Source: Arthrobacter sp. TMP15
Lineage (GTDB): Bacteria; Actinomycetota; Actinomycetes; Actinomycetales; Micrococcaceae
Length of the DNA: 64,000 nt
Direction: 5' to 3'
Assembly: GCF_039529835.1 (NCBI RefSeq)
Contig: NZ_CP154262.1
Span: 1,364,001-1,428,000, forward strand
Within the stretch, counting starts at the first letter, position 1. Every line of letters starts with the position of its first letter. The notes under the pieces are model-generated. The model searched no databases, was not told the DNA's origin, and saw nothing but the letters and a program-made list of their open reading frames with translations. The position numbers were made by a program, and so were the translations under genes. Below, in pieces: positions 1 to 6,773 of the stretch.

Positions 1-223
1 CGTGTGCAAGTGCCTGAGCACGGGCGGCAACGATCGGGCCACGGTTCAAGGAGGCAATCGCCACGGAGGCGTTGTCTATGACGCGGTTAATGATCATGTC
101 TGTGACCTCGGCGGTCACGGGGACGGGATCGGCGGCGACCTTGGCGATCTTGTGTGCAAGCTGGTCCTCGCGGGCCAGGTTCTCATCGCTCTTGTAAACG
201 CGGACAGTGTGATCAATTGTCAT
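1..223 (-). CDS. prpD: 2-methylcitrate dehydratase PrpD, N-terminal part (cut by window edge)
   Basis: Only the first 74 codons are in the window; the gene continues beyond position 1. The protein begins MTIDHTVRVYKSDENL and contains EVTDMIINRVIDNASVA, which resembles the N-terminus of the MmgE/PrpD family. PrpD dehydrates 2-methylcitrate to 2-methyl-cis-aconitate in the methylcitrate cycle for propionyl-CoA. The ATG at 221-223 (complement) has an AAAGGA ribosome site a few bases upstream. A GntR regulator ends 39 bases upstream on the same strand, so the two are probably co-transcribed, and a propionyl-CoA synthetase-like gene lies divergently. Family assignment rests on the N-terminus alone. 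Confidence 0.75.
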   Translation of the reverse strand, partial: MTIDHTVRVYKSDENLAREDQLAHKIAKVAADPVPVTAEVTDMIINRVIDNASVAIASLNRGPIVAARAQALAH

Positions 224-262
224 GGTGTTCCTTTCGCAGGGTGTGTCAGAAATGTGGAAGCT

Positions 263-898
263 CTAGGGGTTTGTGCTCAGTAGGTGACGCAGACTGTTAT
301 CCAGATGCATAGTGGTGGCAGCGCTGGCAACAGTGGGGTTGCCATTGGCAATTGCCAAGGCGATCGCGGCGTGCTCACGAGCCGCATCGCGCAGTCGTGC
401 TGGGTTGTCTTTACCTAAACGCCGTACACGTACCAAGTGCACTCGTAGGTTCTTTAGCGCTAGATTCAGGTAGTGATTGCCAACCGCAGCGTCCACTGCA
501 GCATCTAAGTCACCCGCCAGCTGGTAGTAATCAGTGCGGGTGGGGTCATCGGAGGTGATGAGCTCACCGGCGTTGGCAAGTTGTTGATGCAGGGTCCTGA
601 AAATGTCAGGGTCACAGCGCTGAGCAGCCAGTTCAGCTGCACGGCACTCAAGAGCGGAGCGGAGCTCGAAAAGTTCACCCAGATGGTCAAGTGAAATCTC
701 ACTAACAACCATCCCACGCCCACTTTGTGGCTCAGTCAACCCCTCAGCGGTGAGTTTTGCCAATGCTTCACGGATGGGAGTACGGGAGACGCCCAAGCGT
801 TCGGAGAGTTCAACCTCTCCCAACACTGTGCCAGGAGTCAGGTGCCAGTTGATGATGTCGGTGCGCAACGTGACATAGGCCCGTTCACTAGCTCTCAT
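263..898 (-). CDS. GntR family (FadR-type) transcriptional regulator of the propionate genes
   Basis: A 211-residue protein. The N-terminal winged helix (about residues 5-70) includes the typical LSERLGVSRTPIREALAKL recognition region; the rest is a helical FCD-type ligand domain with LFELRSALECRAAELA. I chose the ATG at 898 because it is preceded by AAAGGAGGGG at ideal spacing; an upstream non-ATG start would add 14 residues. It lies directly before prpD and divergent from the prpE-like gene, so it probably controls methylcitrate-cycle genes in response to a pathway metabolite. That ligand is inference. The palindrome ATTGTATACAAT about 50 bases upstream is a good candidate operator and would also give autoregulation. 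Confidence 0.85.
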   Translation of the reverse strand: MRASERAYVTLRTDIINWHLTPGTVLGEVELSERLGVSRTPIREALAKLTAEGLTEPQSGRGMVVSEISLDHLGELFELRSALECRAAELAAQRCDPDIFRTLHQQLANAGELITSDDPTRTDYYQLAGDLDAAVDAAVGNHYLNLALKNLRVHLVRVRRLGKDNPARLRDAAREHAAIALAIANGNPTVASAATTMHLDNSLRHLLSTNP

Positions 899-949
899 GA
901 CCCCTCCTTTAGCTCTTCCTGACGTGCAATACAGCAACAATACCCCCTT

Positions 950-961
950 ATTGTATACAAT
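950..961. promoter_or_regulatory. Perfect 12-bp palindrome, candidate GntR operator
   Basis: ATTGTATACAAT reads the same on both strands and lies in the gap between the divergent GntR gene and prpE. Its core TGTATACA recurs at 1025-1032. FadR-type GntR proteins bind short palindromes of this size, so this is a plausible operator; binding is inferred. Confidence 0.5.
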
Positions 962-1024
962 GAACTGGGCGTTTGGGCAATATCCACGTAAAGTTAGCTA
1001 AAATAACGCCTAAAAAAGGTTTTG

Positions 1025-1032
1025 TGTATACA
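1025..1032. promoter_or_regulatory. Second TGTATACA core, candidate GntR operator
   Basis: An exact second copy of TGTATACA, 73 bases from the first, inside the untranslated leader I assign to prpE (start 1105). Two sites could allow repression of both divergent transcripts. The evidence is sequence identity and symmetry only. Confidence 0.4.
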
Positions 1033-1104
1033 TTAGGGCTTGATATGGGTCAACCTACGCATGTAGCATGGCTCACATCACATCAACGTGGATGGAGACC
1101 CACC

Positions 1105-3015
1105 ATGGCATTGCAGGCCGTTAGCTACCGAGATGAATACCAGCGCAGCATGACCGAGCCAGAGAAGTTCTGGCTCGAAGCGGCACAAGCCGTGGATTGG
1201 GTGGTGCCGCCACAGCAGGGCCACAATAAGGCAGATTCTCCCGATGGCCGGTGGTTCGCTGACGCTGAACTGAACACCTGCTACAACGCTCTGGATAGGC
1301 ATGTTGCCGCCGGGCGCGGTGCACAGAGCGCTCTCATCCACGATTCAGCGATGACTGGTCGCCAGCACAGCTATAGCTACGCAGAGCTGACGGAACAAGT
1401 AGCACTTTTTGCCGGGGTGCTCAGAGCTCAGGGGGTAGGCAAGGGGGACAGGGTACTGATTTATCTGCCCATGATTGCCGAAGCAGCCATTGCCATGCTT
1501 GCCACCGCCCGATTAGGGGCCATTCACTCGGTGGTTTTTGGCGGCTTTGCCGCCAGCGAACTGGCTGTGCGTATCCGGGACGCTGCTCCGAAAGTTATTG
1601 TCACCACCTCCGGCGGGCTAGAACCGAACCGTCACGTTGAATATCTGCCCACCGTTCATGAAGCGTTGGCTAAGGCAGGTGTCACCGAACTCCCCGTAAT
1701 CCTCAAACACCGTGATGGCTTCGCCACTGACCCCAAAAGCCTGAATCTAAAGATCGTGGACTGGGATACTGCGCTCGCAGCCGCTGAACCCGCGGAACCG
1801 GTTCCGGTCAAGGCGACGGACCCTCTCTACATTCTCTACACTTCAGGAACTACGGGTGCGCCCAAAGGGGTGGTCCGCGACAATGGCGGGCACGCCGTCG
1901 CACTTTTATGGACCATAGCCAACCATTACAACATCGGCCCTGGTGATGTTTGGTGGACGGCGTCGGACGTTGGCTGGGTAGTGGGGCATTCCTACATTGT
2001 GTATGGGCCGCTGTTGGCCGGGGCCACCACGCTGATGTATGAAGGCAAGCCCGTGGGAACCCCGGACGCCGGCGCTTTTTGGCGTGTCATTGAGCAGCAC
2101 AAAGTGAAGGCGTTGTTCACGGCGCCCACCGCTTTGCGTGCCATCCGCAAGATGGACCCGGACGCTGCCTTGTTGGAGAATTACAACATCGGCAGCCTCC
2201 AAACGCTGTTTACCGCCGGTGAGCGGCTGGATACTGACACTTATCATTGGGCGGGCAAAGTTCTCGGAGTGCCGGTGGTGGATCATTGGTGGCAGACAGA
2301 GACAGGCTGGGCGATCGTGGGTAATCCGCGTGGATTGGAGCCGCTTCCCTTGAAAGCAGGCTCACCCACCCTTCCAATGCCCGGCTTTGACCTACGCATT
2401 GTTGATGGCATGGGTGTGGAGGTGGCTTCCGGAGAAGAAGGAAACATTGTGTTGGGTCTGCCGTTGCCCCCGGGCACATTGACCACCCTCTGGAACAACG
2501 ACCAGCGTTTTTTAGATTCCTATTTGAATACGTTTGAGGGTTTTTATCTCACCGGCGATTCCGGATACCAGGATGACGATGGTTATGTGTTTGTCATGGG
2601 CCGCACCGACGATGTTATTAACGTTGCTGGGCATCGGCTTTCCACCGGCGCCATCGAGCAGGTCATCGGTACCCACCCGGCAGTGGCAGAATGTGCTGTC
2701 ATTGGTGTTGCCGACGCGCTTAAAGGGCAAAAGGCTATGGGTTTCGTGGTTTTGAAGTCTGGGGTGGTCATCACAGCGGATGATCTGCAGAAAGAACTCG
2801 TGGCGTTGGTGCGTAGAGAAATCGGGCCTGTGGCGGATTTCAAATTCACCACAGTGGTTGAGGCCCTGCCCAAGACCCGCTCCGGGAAGATTCTGCGTAA
2901 AACCATGCGTCAAATTGCTGATGGTGACGATTACACAGTGCCCTCAACTATTGAGGATCCTGCCGTGATTGAGGCGTTGATCCCTGTCCTTTCCGGCGAT
3001 CGCCCTCCTCGTTGA
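1105..3015 (+). CDS. prpE: Propionyl-CoA synthetase (acetyl-CoA synthetase-like, AMP-forming)
   Basis: A 636-residue member of the ANL adenylating family. The N-terminal ACS-type region starts near YQRSMTEPEKFW. The AMP-binding signature YTSGTTGAPKGV is near residue 245, a WWQTETGW motif follows, and the C-terminal TRSGKILRK near residue 590 carries the conserved catalytic lysine. The length matches PrpE and AcsA. It activates a short acyl acid with ATP and CoA. Propionate is preferred as substrate because prpD and its regulator are divergent neighbours; acetate cannot be excluded. The start at ATG 1105 follows ATGGAG; the frame is open 44 codons further upstream, but that part covers the operator-like site. 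The last codon and stop lie inside a repeat copy (3010-3033). Confidence 0.85.
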   Translation: MALQAVSYRDEYQRSMTEPEKFWLEAAQAVDWVVPPQQGHNKADSPDGRWFADAELNTCYNALDRHVAAGRGAQSALIHDSAMTGRQHSYSYAELTEQVALFAGVLRAQGVGKGDRVLIYLPMIAEAAIAMLATARLGAIHSVVFGGFAASELAVRIRDAAPKVIVTTSGGLEPNRHVEYLPTVHEALAKAGVTELPVILKHRDGFATDPKSLNLKIVDWDTALAAAEPAEPVPVKATDPLYILYTSGTTGAPKGVVRDNGGHAVALLWTIANHYNIGPGDVWWTASDVGWVVGHSYIVYGPLLAGATTLMYEGKPVGTPDAGAFWRVIEQHKVKALFTAPTALRAIRKMDPDAALLENYNIGSLQTLFTAGERLDTDTYHWAGKVLGVPVVDHWWQTETGWAIVGNPRGLEPLPLKAGSPTLPMPGFDLRIVDGMGVEVASGEEGNIVLGLPLPPGTLTTLWNNDQRFLDSYLNTFEGFYLTGDSGYQDDDGYVFVMGRTDDVINVAGHRLSTGAIEQVIGTHPAVAECAVIGVADALKGQKAMGFVVLKSGVVITADDLQKELVALVRREIGPVADFKFTTVVEALPKTRSGKILRKTMRQIADGDDYTVPSTIEDPAVIEALIPVLSGDRPPR

Positions 3016-3033
3016 CATTGGAGATAATGACGC
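3010..3033 (+). repeat. Copy 1 of a 24-bp repeat, spanning the prpE stop codon
   Basis: The 24-base unit begins CGTTGACATTGGAGATAA and ends TGACGC. It supplies the last arginine codon (CGT) and the TGA stop of prpE. An identical copy follows at 3043-3066 after a 9-base spacer, and an inverted 18-base copy lies at 4117-4134. Confidence 0.85.
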
Positions 3034-3041
3034 CTCCCCTT

Positions 3042-3066
3042 GCGTTGACATTGGAGATAATGACGC
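3042..3066 (+). repeat. Copy 2 of the repeat, abutting the 3' end of the DUF559 gene
   Basis: Identical over 24 bases to copy 1, here with an extra leading G. The unit can fold: GCGT pairs with ACGC, and after a TGA bulge CATT pairs with AATG around a GGAGAT loop. The next three bases (3067-3069) are the complement of the stop codon of the minus-strand DUF559 gene. Confidence 0.85.
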
Positions 3067-4017
3067 TCAGCGGGTGTCGCGGCGACCCGTCCACCCTTGG
3101 GCACGTAGTGCCGCCTTAACAAGTGCGACGACGGCCTTGTCGCCTTCTTGATCCAACATGGCTTTGGTGATTCTCACCTGCCGCCACCCCAAACTCTTCA
3201 GCAACCGATCCCGGGCCGCATCAATCTTGCGCTGTCGCTCTGTGAGGTGATGCTCGCCGTCGTACTCAATGGAAACCTTCCACGCAGGGATGCAGAGATC
3301 CGGCCATGATGAGTCATTTCCCTCTTCGTCTAAAACAACGAAGTTCAGGGTCAGCGTTGGTATCCCAGCTCGCTCGAGGGCAAGACGGATTCTGGTTTCC
3401 GGTGGAGAGTCGACGCCCACCTTGATGAGGTCTGCGGCCTCGCGAGCCCTCACTATGCCGCGCCTGCGGGATTCATGCTTGACGGCCTCTTGGAGGGCGG
3501 TGAGGGCTACCAGGGCAACCCGTTTAGGCCCGAAAATGCGATCGTGCTCACAGACCAGAAAGTCACCAGCTGCCACCAAATCATCGAGTTCGAGCATGGC
3601 GGCCAGGTCAAGCCACGTGCGCAGTGGGGAAGTCACTGCCATTCCTCGGAGATGCACCACCTGACCTGGCTTGAAACAGGTGTGGTGCCCTGCAACGCCA
3701 ATTCTCCAGGGCGGGCTCGTTGTGGCATCACGAGAAATATGGACATCAAAGTTACCTGCAAGCCACGGAGGCAAAGGAATTCCCCACAAAAGGGCTGCAG
3801 TGCAGTGGCTTGCGATTCCACCTGGCGTCACCGAGAGGATAGGCCGAATACGACTGTCGATGTCTTGATCAACTCCCCAGGGAACCCTGATGCCACGGCT
3901 GGGAGTATGAAGATCCGGTCCGGCAGTCCGCCGTCGATTGATTCCGCACTCATCGGATTCGTTGACGGTGAAAGATCTGCCTTGTATCCATTCGGGTAAA
4001 AGCTGGGCACAAGTCAT
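3067..4017 (-). CDS. DUF559 / Vsr-like endonuclease-fold protein
   Basis: A 316-residue protein. The N-terminal two thirds resemble the actinobacterial proteins often labelled AbiEi-like (HCTAALLWGIPLPP, VTSPLRTWLDLAAML). The C-terminal 100 residues form a DUF559 domain: PPETRIRLALERAGIP, then WPDLCIPAWKVSIEYDGEHH, then RDRLLKSLGWRQVRIT. This is the E...D...E-Y-D layout of a Vsr/PD-(D/E)XK-type nuclease fold. Such proteins are common in Micrococcales; their role is not established, and the antitoxin label is a domain-based guess. No toxin gene is next to it. The ATG at 4017 lacks a strong ribosome site. The gene is bounded on both sides by copies of a 24-bp repeat, which hints at insertion as a cassette. 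Confidence 0.75.
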   Translation of the reverse strand: MTCAQLLPEWIQGRSFTVNESDECGINRRRTAGPDLHTPSRGIRVPWGVDQDIDSRIRPILSVTPGGIASHCTAALLWGIPLPPWLAGNFDVHISRDATTSPPWRIGVAGHHTCFKPGQVVHLRGMAVTSPLRTWLDLAAMLELDDLVAAGDFLVCEHDRIFGPKRVALVALTALQEAVKHESRRRGIVRAREAADLIKVGVDSPPETRIRLALERAGIPTLTLNFVVLDEEGNDSSWPDLCIPAWKVSIEYDGEHHLTERQRKIDAARDRLLKSLGWRQVRITKAMLDQEGDKAVVALVKAALRAQGWTGRRDTR

Positions 4018-4116
4018 GAGTTAATTTTGACTCAATTGTGACTATATTTCAGAAGTTATCCACAGGCCCGTTGGAATCGATCTGGGCGGAGGTCAGACAC
4101 CGGTCACGGGGTGTGG

Positions 4117-4134
4117 TTATCTCCAATGTCAACG
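4117..4134 (-). repeat. Inverted copy 3 of the repeat, spanning the citB stop codon
   Basis: TTATCTCCAATGTCAACG is the reverse complement of the first 18 bases of copies 1 and 2. On the minus strand it again provides CGT and TGA, the last codon and stop of the response regulator gene, exactly as copy 1 does for prpE. Confidence 0.85.
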
Positions 4135-4830
4135 GGGGCGGGACCAGCTGTACTCCAGTTCCGGTCGACCAGGTGAGCCGTGTCGAGGTGCTTTGGTTGC
4201 GGAGCCTGTCTCCACCAGGTGGTCAAGATATCGACGTGCGGTGACTCTGGACATGACAAGTGAAGCAGCAGCCTCGGTGGCTGAGGAGGGAGCTTGCTGC
4301 GTTCGCAACCAGTCAGCCACAGCGCTGAGTGTCTCGGGCAGCATCCCTTTGGGGAGCAGGAGCTTCCCCGTTGGACGCAACTGTGACAGGGCTCTGTCAA
4401 TGGCGTCCTGCGAGGTGTGGGTCCTATCCGTGAGCACGTCGTGATAATTGCGGTAGTTGTCCAGCTTTTCTCGAAACGCCGCAAAAGTGAACGGTTTGAT
4501 CAAATACGCTGTGATGCCAAGTGCAATGGCCGAACGCACCACTTGAACGTCCCTCACGGCCGTGATTGCCACTACATTTGGCATCAGACCCAGCCCATGG
4601 ATACGCCGCAACAAATCCAGTCCATGTCCGTCTGTCAGATTCATGTCCAAAAGAATGAGCTGAATGGATGCGATATTGGGATCGTTCAGCACAGCCAGGG
4701 CAGCCCCCATTCCGTGGGCCTCAGCCACCACCTCAAAGCCTTCTAGTCGACGGACATATTCTGCGTGGGCCGCCAATGCAATGGGTTCGTCATCCACGAC
4801 GAGCACCCGGATGGGCTCGGGAGCGCTCAT
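4129..4830 (-). CDS. CitB/DcuR-type response regulator
   Basis: A 233-residue two-domain regulator. The receiver domain (residues 1-125) has the acidic pair D13-D14 and the phospho-acceptor D62 in LILLDMNLTDGHG. The C-terminal region (about 150-233) contains a helix-turn-helix resembling that of CitB/DcuR proteins (SRVTARRYLDHLVETG). It overlaps the sensor kinase gene by four bases (ATGA), so both are co-translated. With the divergent DctA symporter this forms a dicarboxylate or citrate sensing module that most likely activates dctA. The last codon and stop lie inside inverted repeat copy 3, so the native C-terminus may have been altered by that element (inference). Confidence 0.9.
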   Translation of the reverse strand: MSAPEPIRVLVVDDEPIALAAHAEYVRRLEGFEVVAEAHGMGAALAVLNDPNIASIQLILLDMNLTDGHGLDLLRRIHGLGLMPNVVAITAVRDVQVVRSAIALGITAYLIKPFTFAAFREKLDNYRNYHDVLTDRTHTSQDAIDRALSQLRPTGKLLLPKGMLPETLSAVADWLRTQQAPSSATEAAASLVMSRVTARRYLDHLVETGSATKAPRHGSPGRPELEYSWSRPR

Positions 4831-6647
4831 GATGGATTCCTAACTTCTGGAGTTGGACCTAGGGGGAGGGTGCCGGCGGGGCGTGAACCTTGCGGGTGTG
4901 GTCCCAGCGGCAGTCCCGCTAGGGGCACGACGGCGGTCATGACAGCGCCGCCGTCGTTCTCGCCAGTGATGGTGCCGCCTAGCGCTGCGGTGGCTCGGCG
5001 GATCAAGGCAATGCCATAGCCGCGGCCACCAGGTGCCACGGAGGTTTTGCCGGTGGTGCCAATCCGGCCCAGCACATCCAGATCAGTGGTGGGCAAGCCC
5101 TGACCGTTGTCCGCCACGGTGAGTGTCAAGGCTCCGTCGGCAACGAGGAGGTCCACCCAGACGGTGGGCTGTGGCGATTCGTTGGTAGGGGATTCTATGC
5201 CGGTGGATTCCTTGCCGGGGGATTCTATGTGCAGGGACGCTGACGCAGCGGCTTCAATGGCGTTGTCCACTAAATTGCCCAACAAAGTTACAAGTTCGCG
5301 AGTATCTAAAGTATTTGTTGGAAGTGTGCCGGATGCTGTGAGTTCTAGGATGACCCCACGTTCATCGGCTTGGGCACGTTTGCCCAGCAGAAGGGCGGCT
5401 AGGAACGGTTCAGTCACGCTGCTGACAAACTCGCCACCGAGCAGCACACTCTCGGAATGTTCTGCCGTAGCGAAGTCAAGGGCTTCCCGCGTGCGGTCAA
5501 GTTCGATCAAGGAAATGATGGCATGTAAACGGTTGGCGTGCTCGTGTGTTTGAGAGCGCAACGCCTCAACCAACGTTTGGGTGCTGCTGAGACTGCCTGC
5601 CAAGGCTGTCAGCTCCGTGTGGTCGCGCAAGGTGGCAACCGTGCCGGCCGGAGCCGGATTTCCCGGTGTCTGTGCAGGACGTTGGCTCACAACCAGCAAG
5701 CGGTCCGCGGCGAGGTGAACCTCGTCCGTGGCGATGCGCCCGCTTTGTAGTAATTCCCGCAGTGAAGCGGGCAGACCCAGCGAAGCGAGGTCGGGGCGTG
5801 GCGGGGGAGAAACACGCGCACGGCTAAGGGGGCTCTCCGACGTCGCCCGTCTTGGGGTGCGCGTGGAAGCAGACGCCAACGTGGGACCGGGCGGATCGAT
5901 GCCCAACAGCAGCGCGGCGTGATCGTTGTACAAAACCATGGATCCGCGCGTATCCACAAGGATCAGGCCCTCACGGACGGAATGCAGCACCGATTCGTAG
6001 TAGGCAAACAACTGTCCTAGTTCCTCCGGGCCCCAGCCCAGAGTCACACGTTTGAGGTACCTGCCCAGGGCCCAAGCCGCCAATGACCCGGCCAGTAGCA
6101 GGGCTGCGGCAAGCCCCAACACTGCCGGGAGCCTAGCGGCTACGAGTACCTGCACATTGCTAACAGTCACCCCGGCGGCCACCATGCCCGTCACGTCTCC
6201 GGAGGCGTCCTTGATGGGAACAATAACCCGCACTGACGGGCCAAGGGTGCCTGTTGTGGTCTCGGAATAAGTAGCTCCTGACTGCGCTTGAGTCATGGAA
6301 CCTACATATGGTTTGTTGATCTGGCCCGGGTCGGGGTGGGTCCACCGGATACCATCCGGGTCCATGATGGTGATGAAGTCAACCCCTGCATCGCGCATGA
6401 CTGCTTTGGCATACGGCTGGAGTACGGATGTCGGATCGGGCTCCGAAGCTGCCGCAATAACCAGCGGTGAATCGGCAATAGTCGTGGCGACCGAAAGCAT
6501 GCGTTGGCTGGTCTGCTCATAGGTTCGGGAGCCGGCGTCGGACACCCAAAGGGCGGCTAAGCAGCCCGTCAGGAGCACGACAAACAGCAGATTGGCTGCG
6601 AACAATCTGCGGGCAATGCTCCATCCTCGCCAGAACCGGACCAACAT
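4827..6647 (-). CDS. CitA/DcuS-type membrane sensor histidine kinase
   Basis: A 606-residue sensor. TM1 spans about residues 12-35, an extracytoplasmic Cache-like ligand domain 36-170 (FITIMDPDGIRWTHPDP is typical of CitA sensors), TM2 172-196, a PAS domain 212-340, then the Spo0B-like helix with candidate phospho-histidines in THEHANRLH (368-375) and the ATPase domain with LGNLVDNAIEA (456-466) and DNGQGLP (513-519). The start at 6647 has GAAAGGTG upstream; the frame is open 32 codons further but crosses the promoter region. The ATPase domain contains a repetitive insert, ESPGKESTGIESPTNESP (475-492), encoded by near-repeats of 'gggGATTCTATG'. It likely senses C4-dicarboxylates or citrate and acts with the overlapping response regulator. 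Confidence 0.88.
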   Translation of the reverse strand: MLVRFWRGWSIARRLFAANLLFVVLLTGCLAALWVSDAGSRTYEQTSQRMLSVATTIADSPLVIAAASEPDPTSVLQPYAKAVMRDAGVDFITIMDPDGIRWTHPDPGQINKPYVGSMTQAQSGATYSETTTGTLGPSVRVIVPIKDASGDVTGMVAAGVTVSNVQVLVAARLPAVLGLAAALLLAGSLAAWALGRYLKRVTLGWGPEELGQLFAYYESVLHSVREGLILVDTRGSMVLYNDHAALLLGIDPPGPTLASASTRTPRRATSESPLSRARVSPPPRPDLASLGLPASLRELLQSGRIATDEVHLAADRLLVVSQRPAQTPGNPAPAGTVATLRDHTELTALAGSLSSTQTLVEALRSQTHEHANRLHAIISLIELDRTREALDFATAEHSESVLLGGEFVSSVTEPFLAALLLGKRAQADERGVILELTASGTLPTNTLDTRELVTLLGNLVDNAIEAAASASLHIESPGKESTGIESPTNESPQPTVWVDLLVADGALTLTVADNGQGLPTTDLDVLGRIGTTGKTSVAPGGRGYGIALIRRATAALGGTITGENDGGAVMTAVVPLAGLPLGPHPQGSRPAGTLPLGPTPEVRNPS

Positions 6648-6680
6648 GGGCACCTTTCGTACGACCAATATGAACACAAC

Positions 6681-6696
6681 AGTGAGATAAGTCACT
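6681..6696. promoter_or_regulatory. CRP/GlxR-like site between citA and dctA
   Basis: AGTGA-GATAAG-TCACT is a perfect inverted repeat with five-base arms and a six-base spacer. It fits the CRP/GlxR consensus TGTGA-N6-TCACA at the four inner bases of each half. It is placed between the divergent sensor kinase and symporter genes, where catabolite control would be expected. A looser pair ATAAG...CTTAT (6687-6713) overlaps it and could be a response-regulator site. Confidence 0.45.
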
Positions 6697-6773
6697 CTGA
6701 CGGGCAATCTTATGTGAGAGGGATCGCACGCGACACCCACCAATGCTAATCACCAGAACCACAAGGAGTCACC

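Noticed and set aside
2-283. 93-residue plus-strand frame at the left edge
   Set aside because: It is antisense to prpD, whose N-terminus is clearly recognisable on the minus strand.
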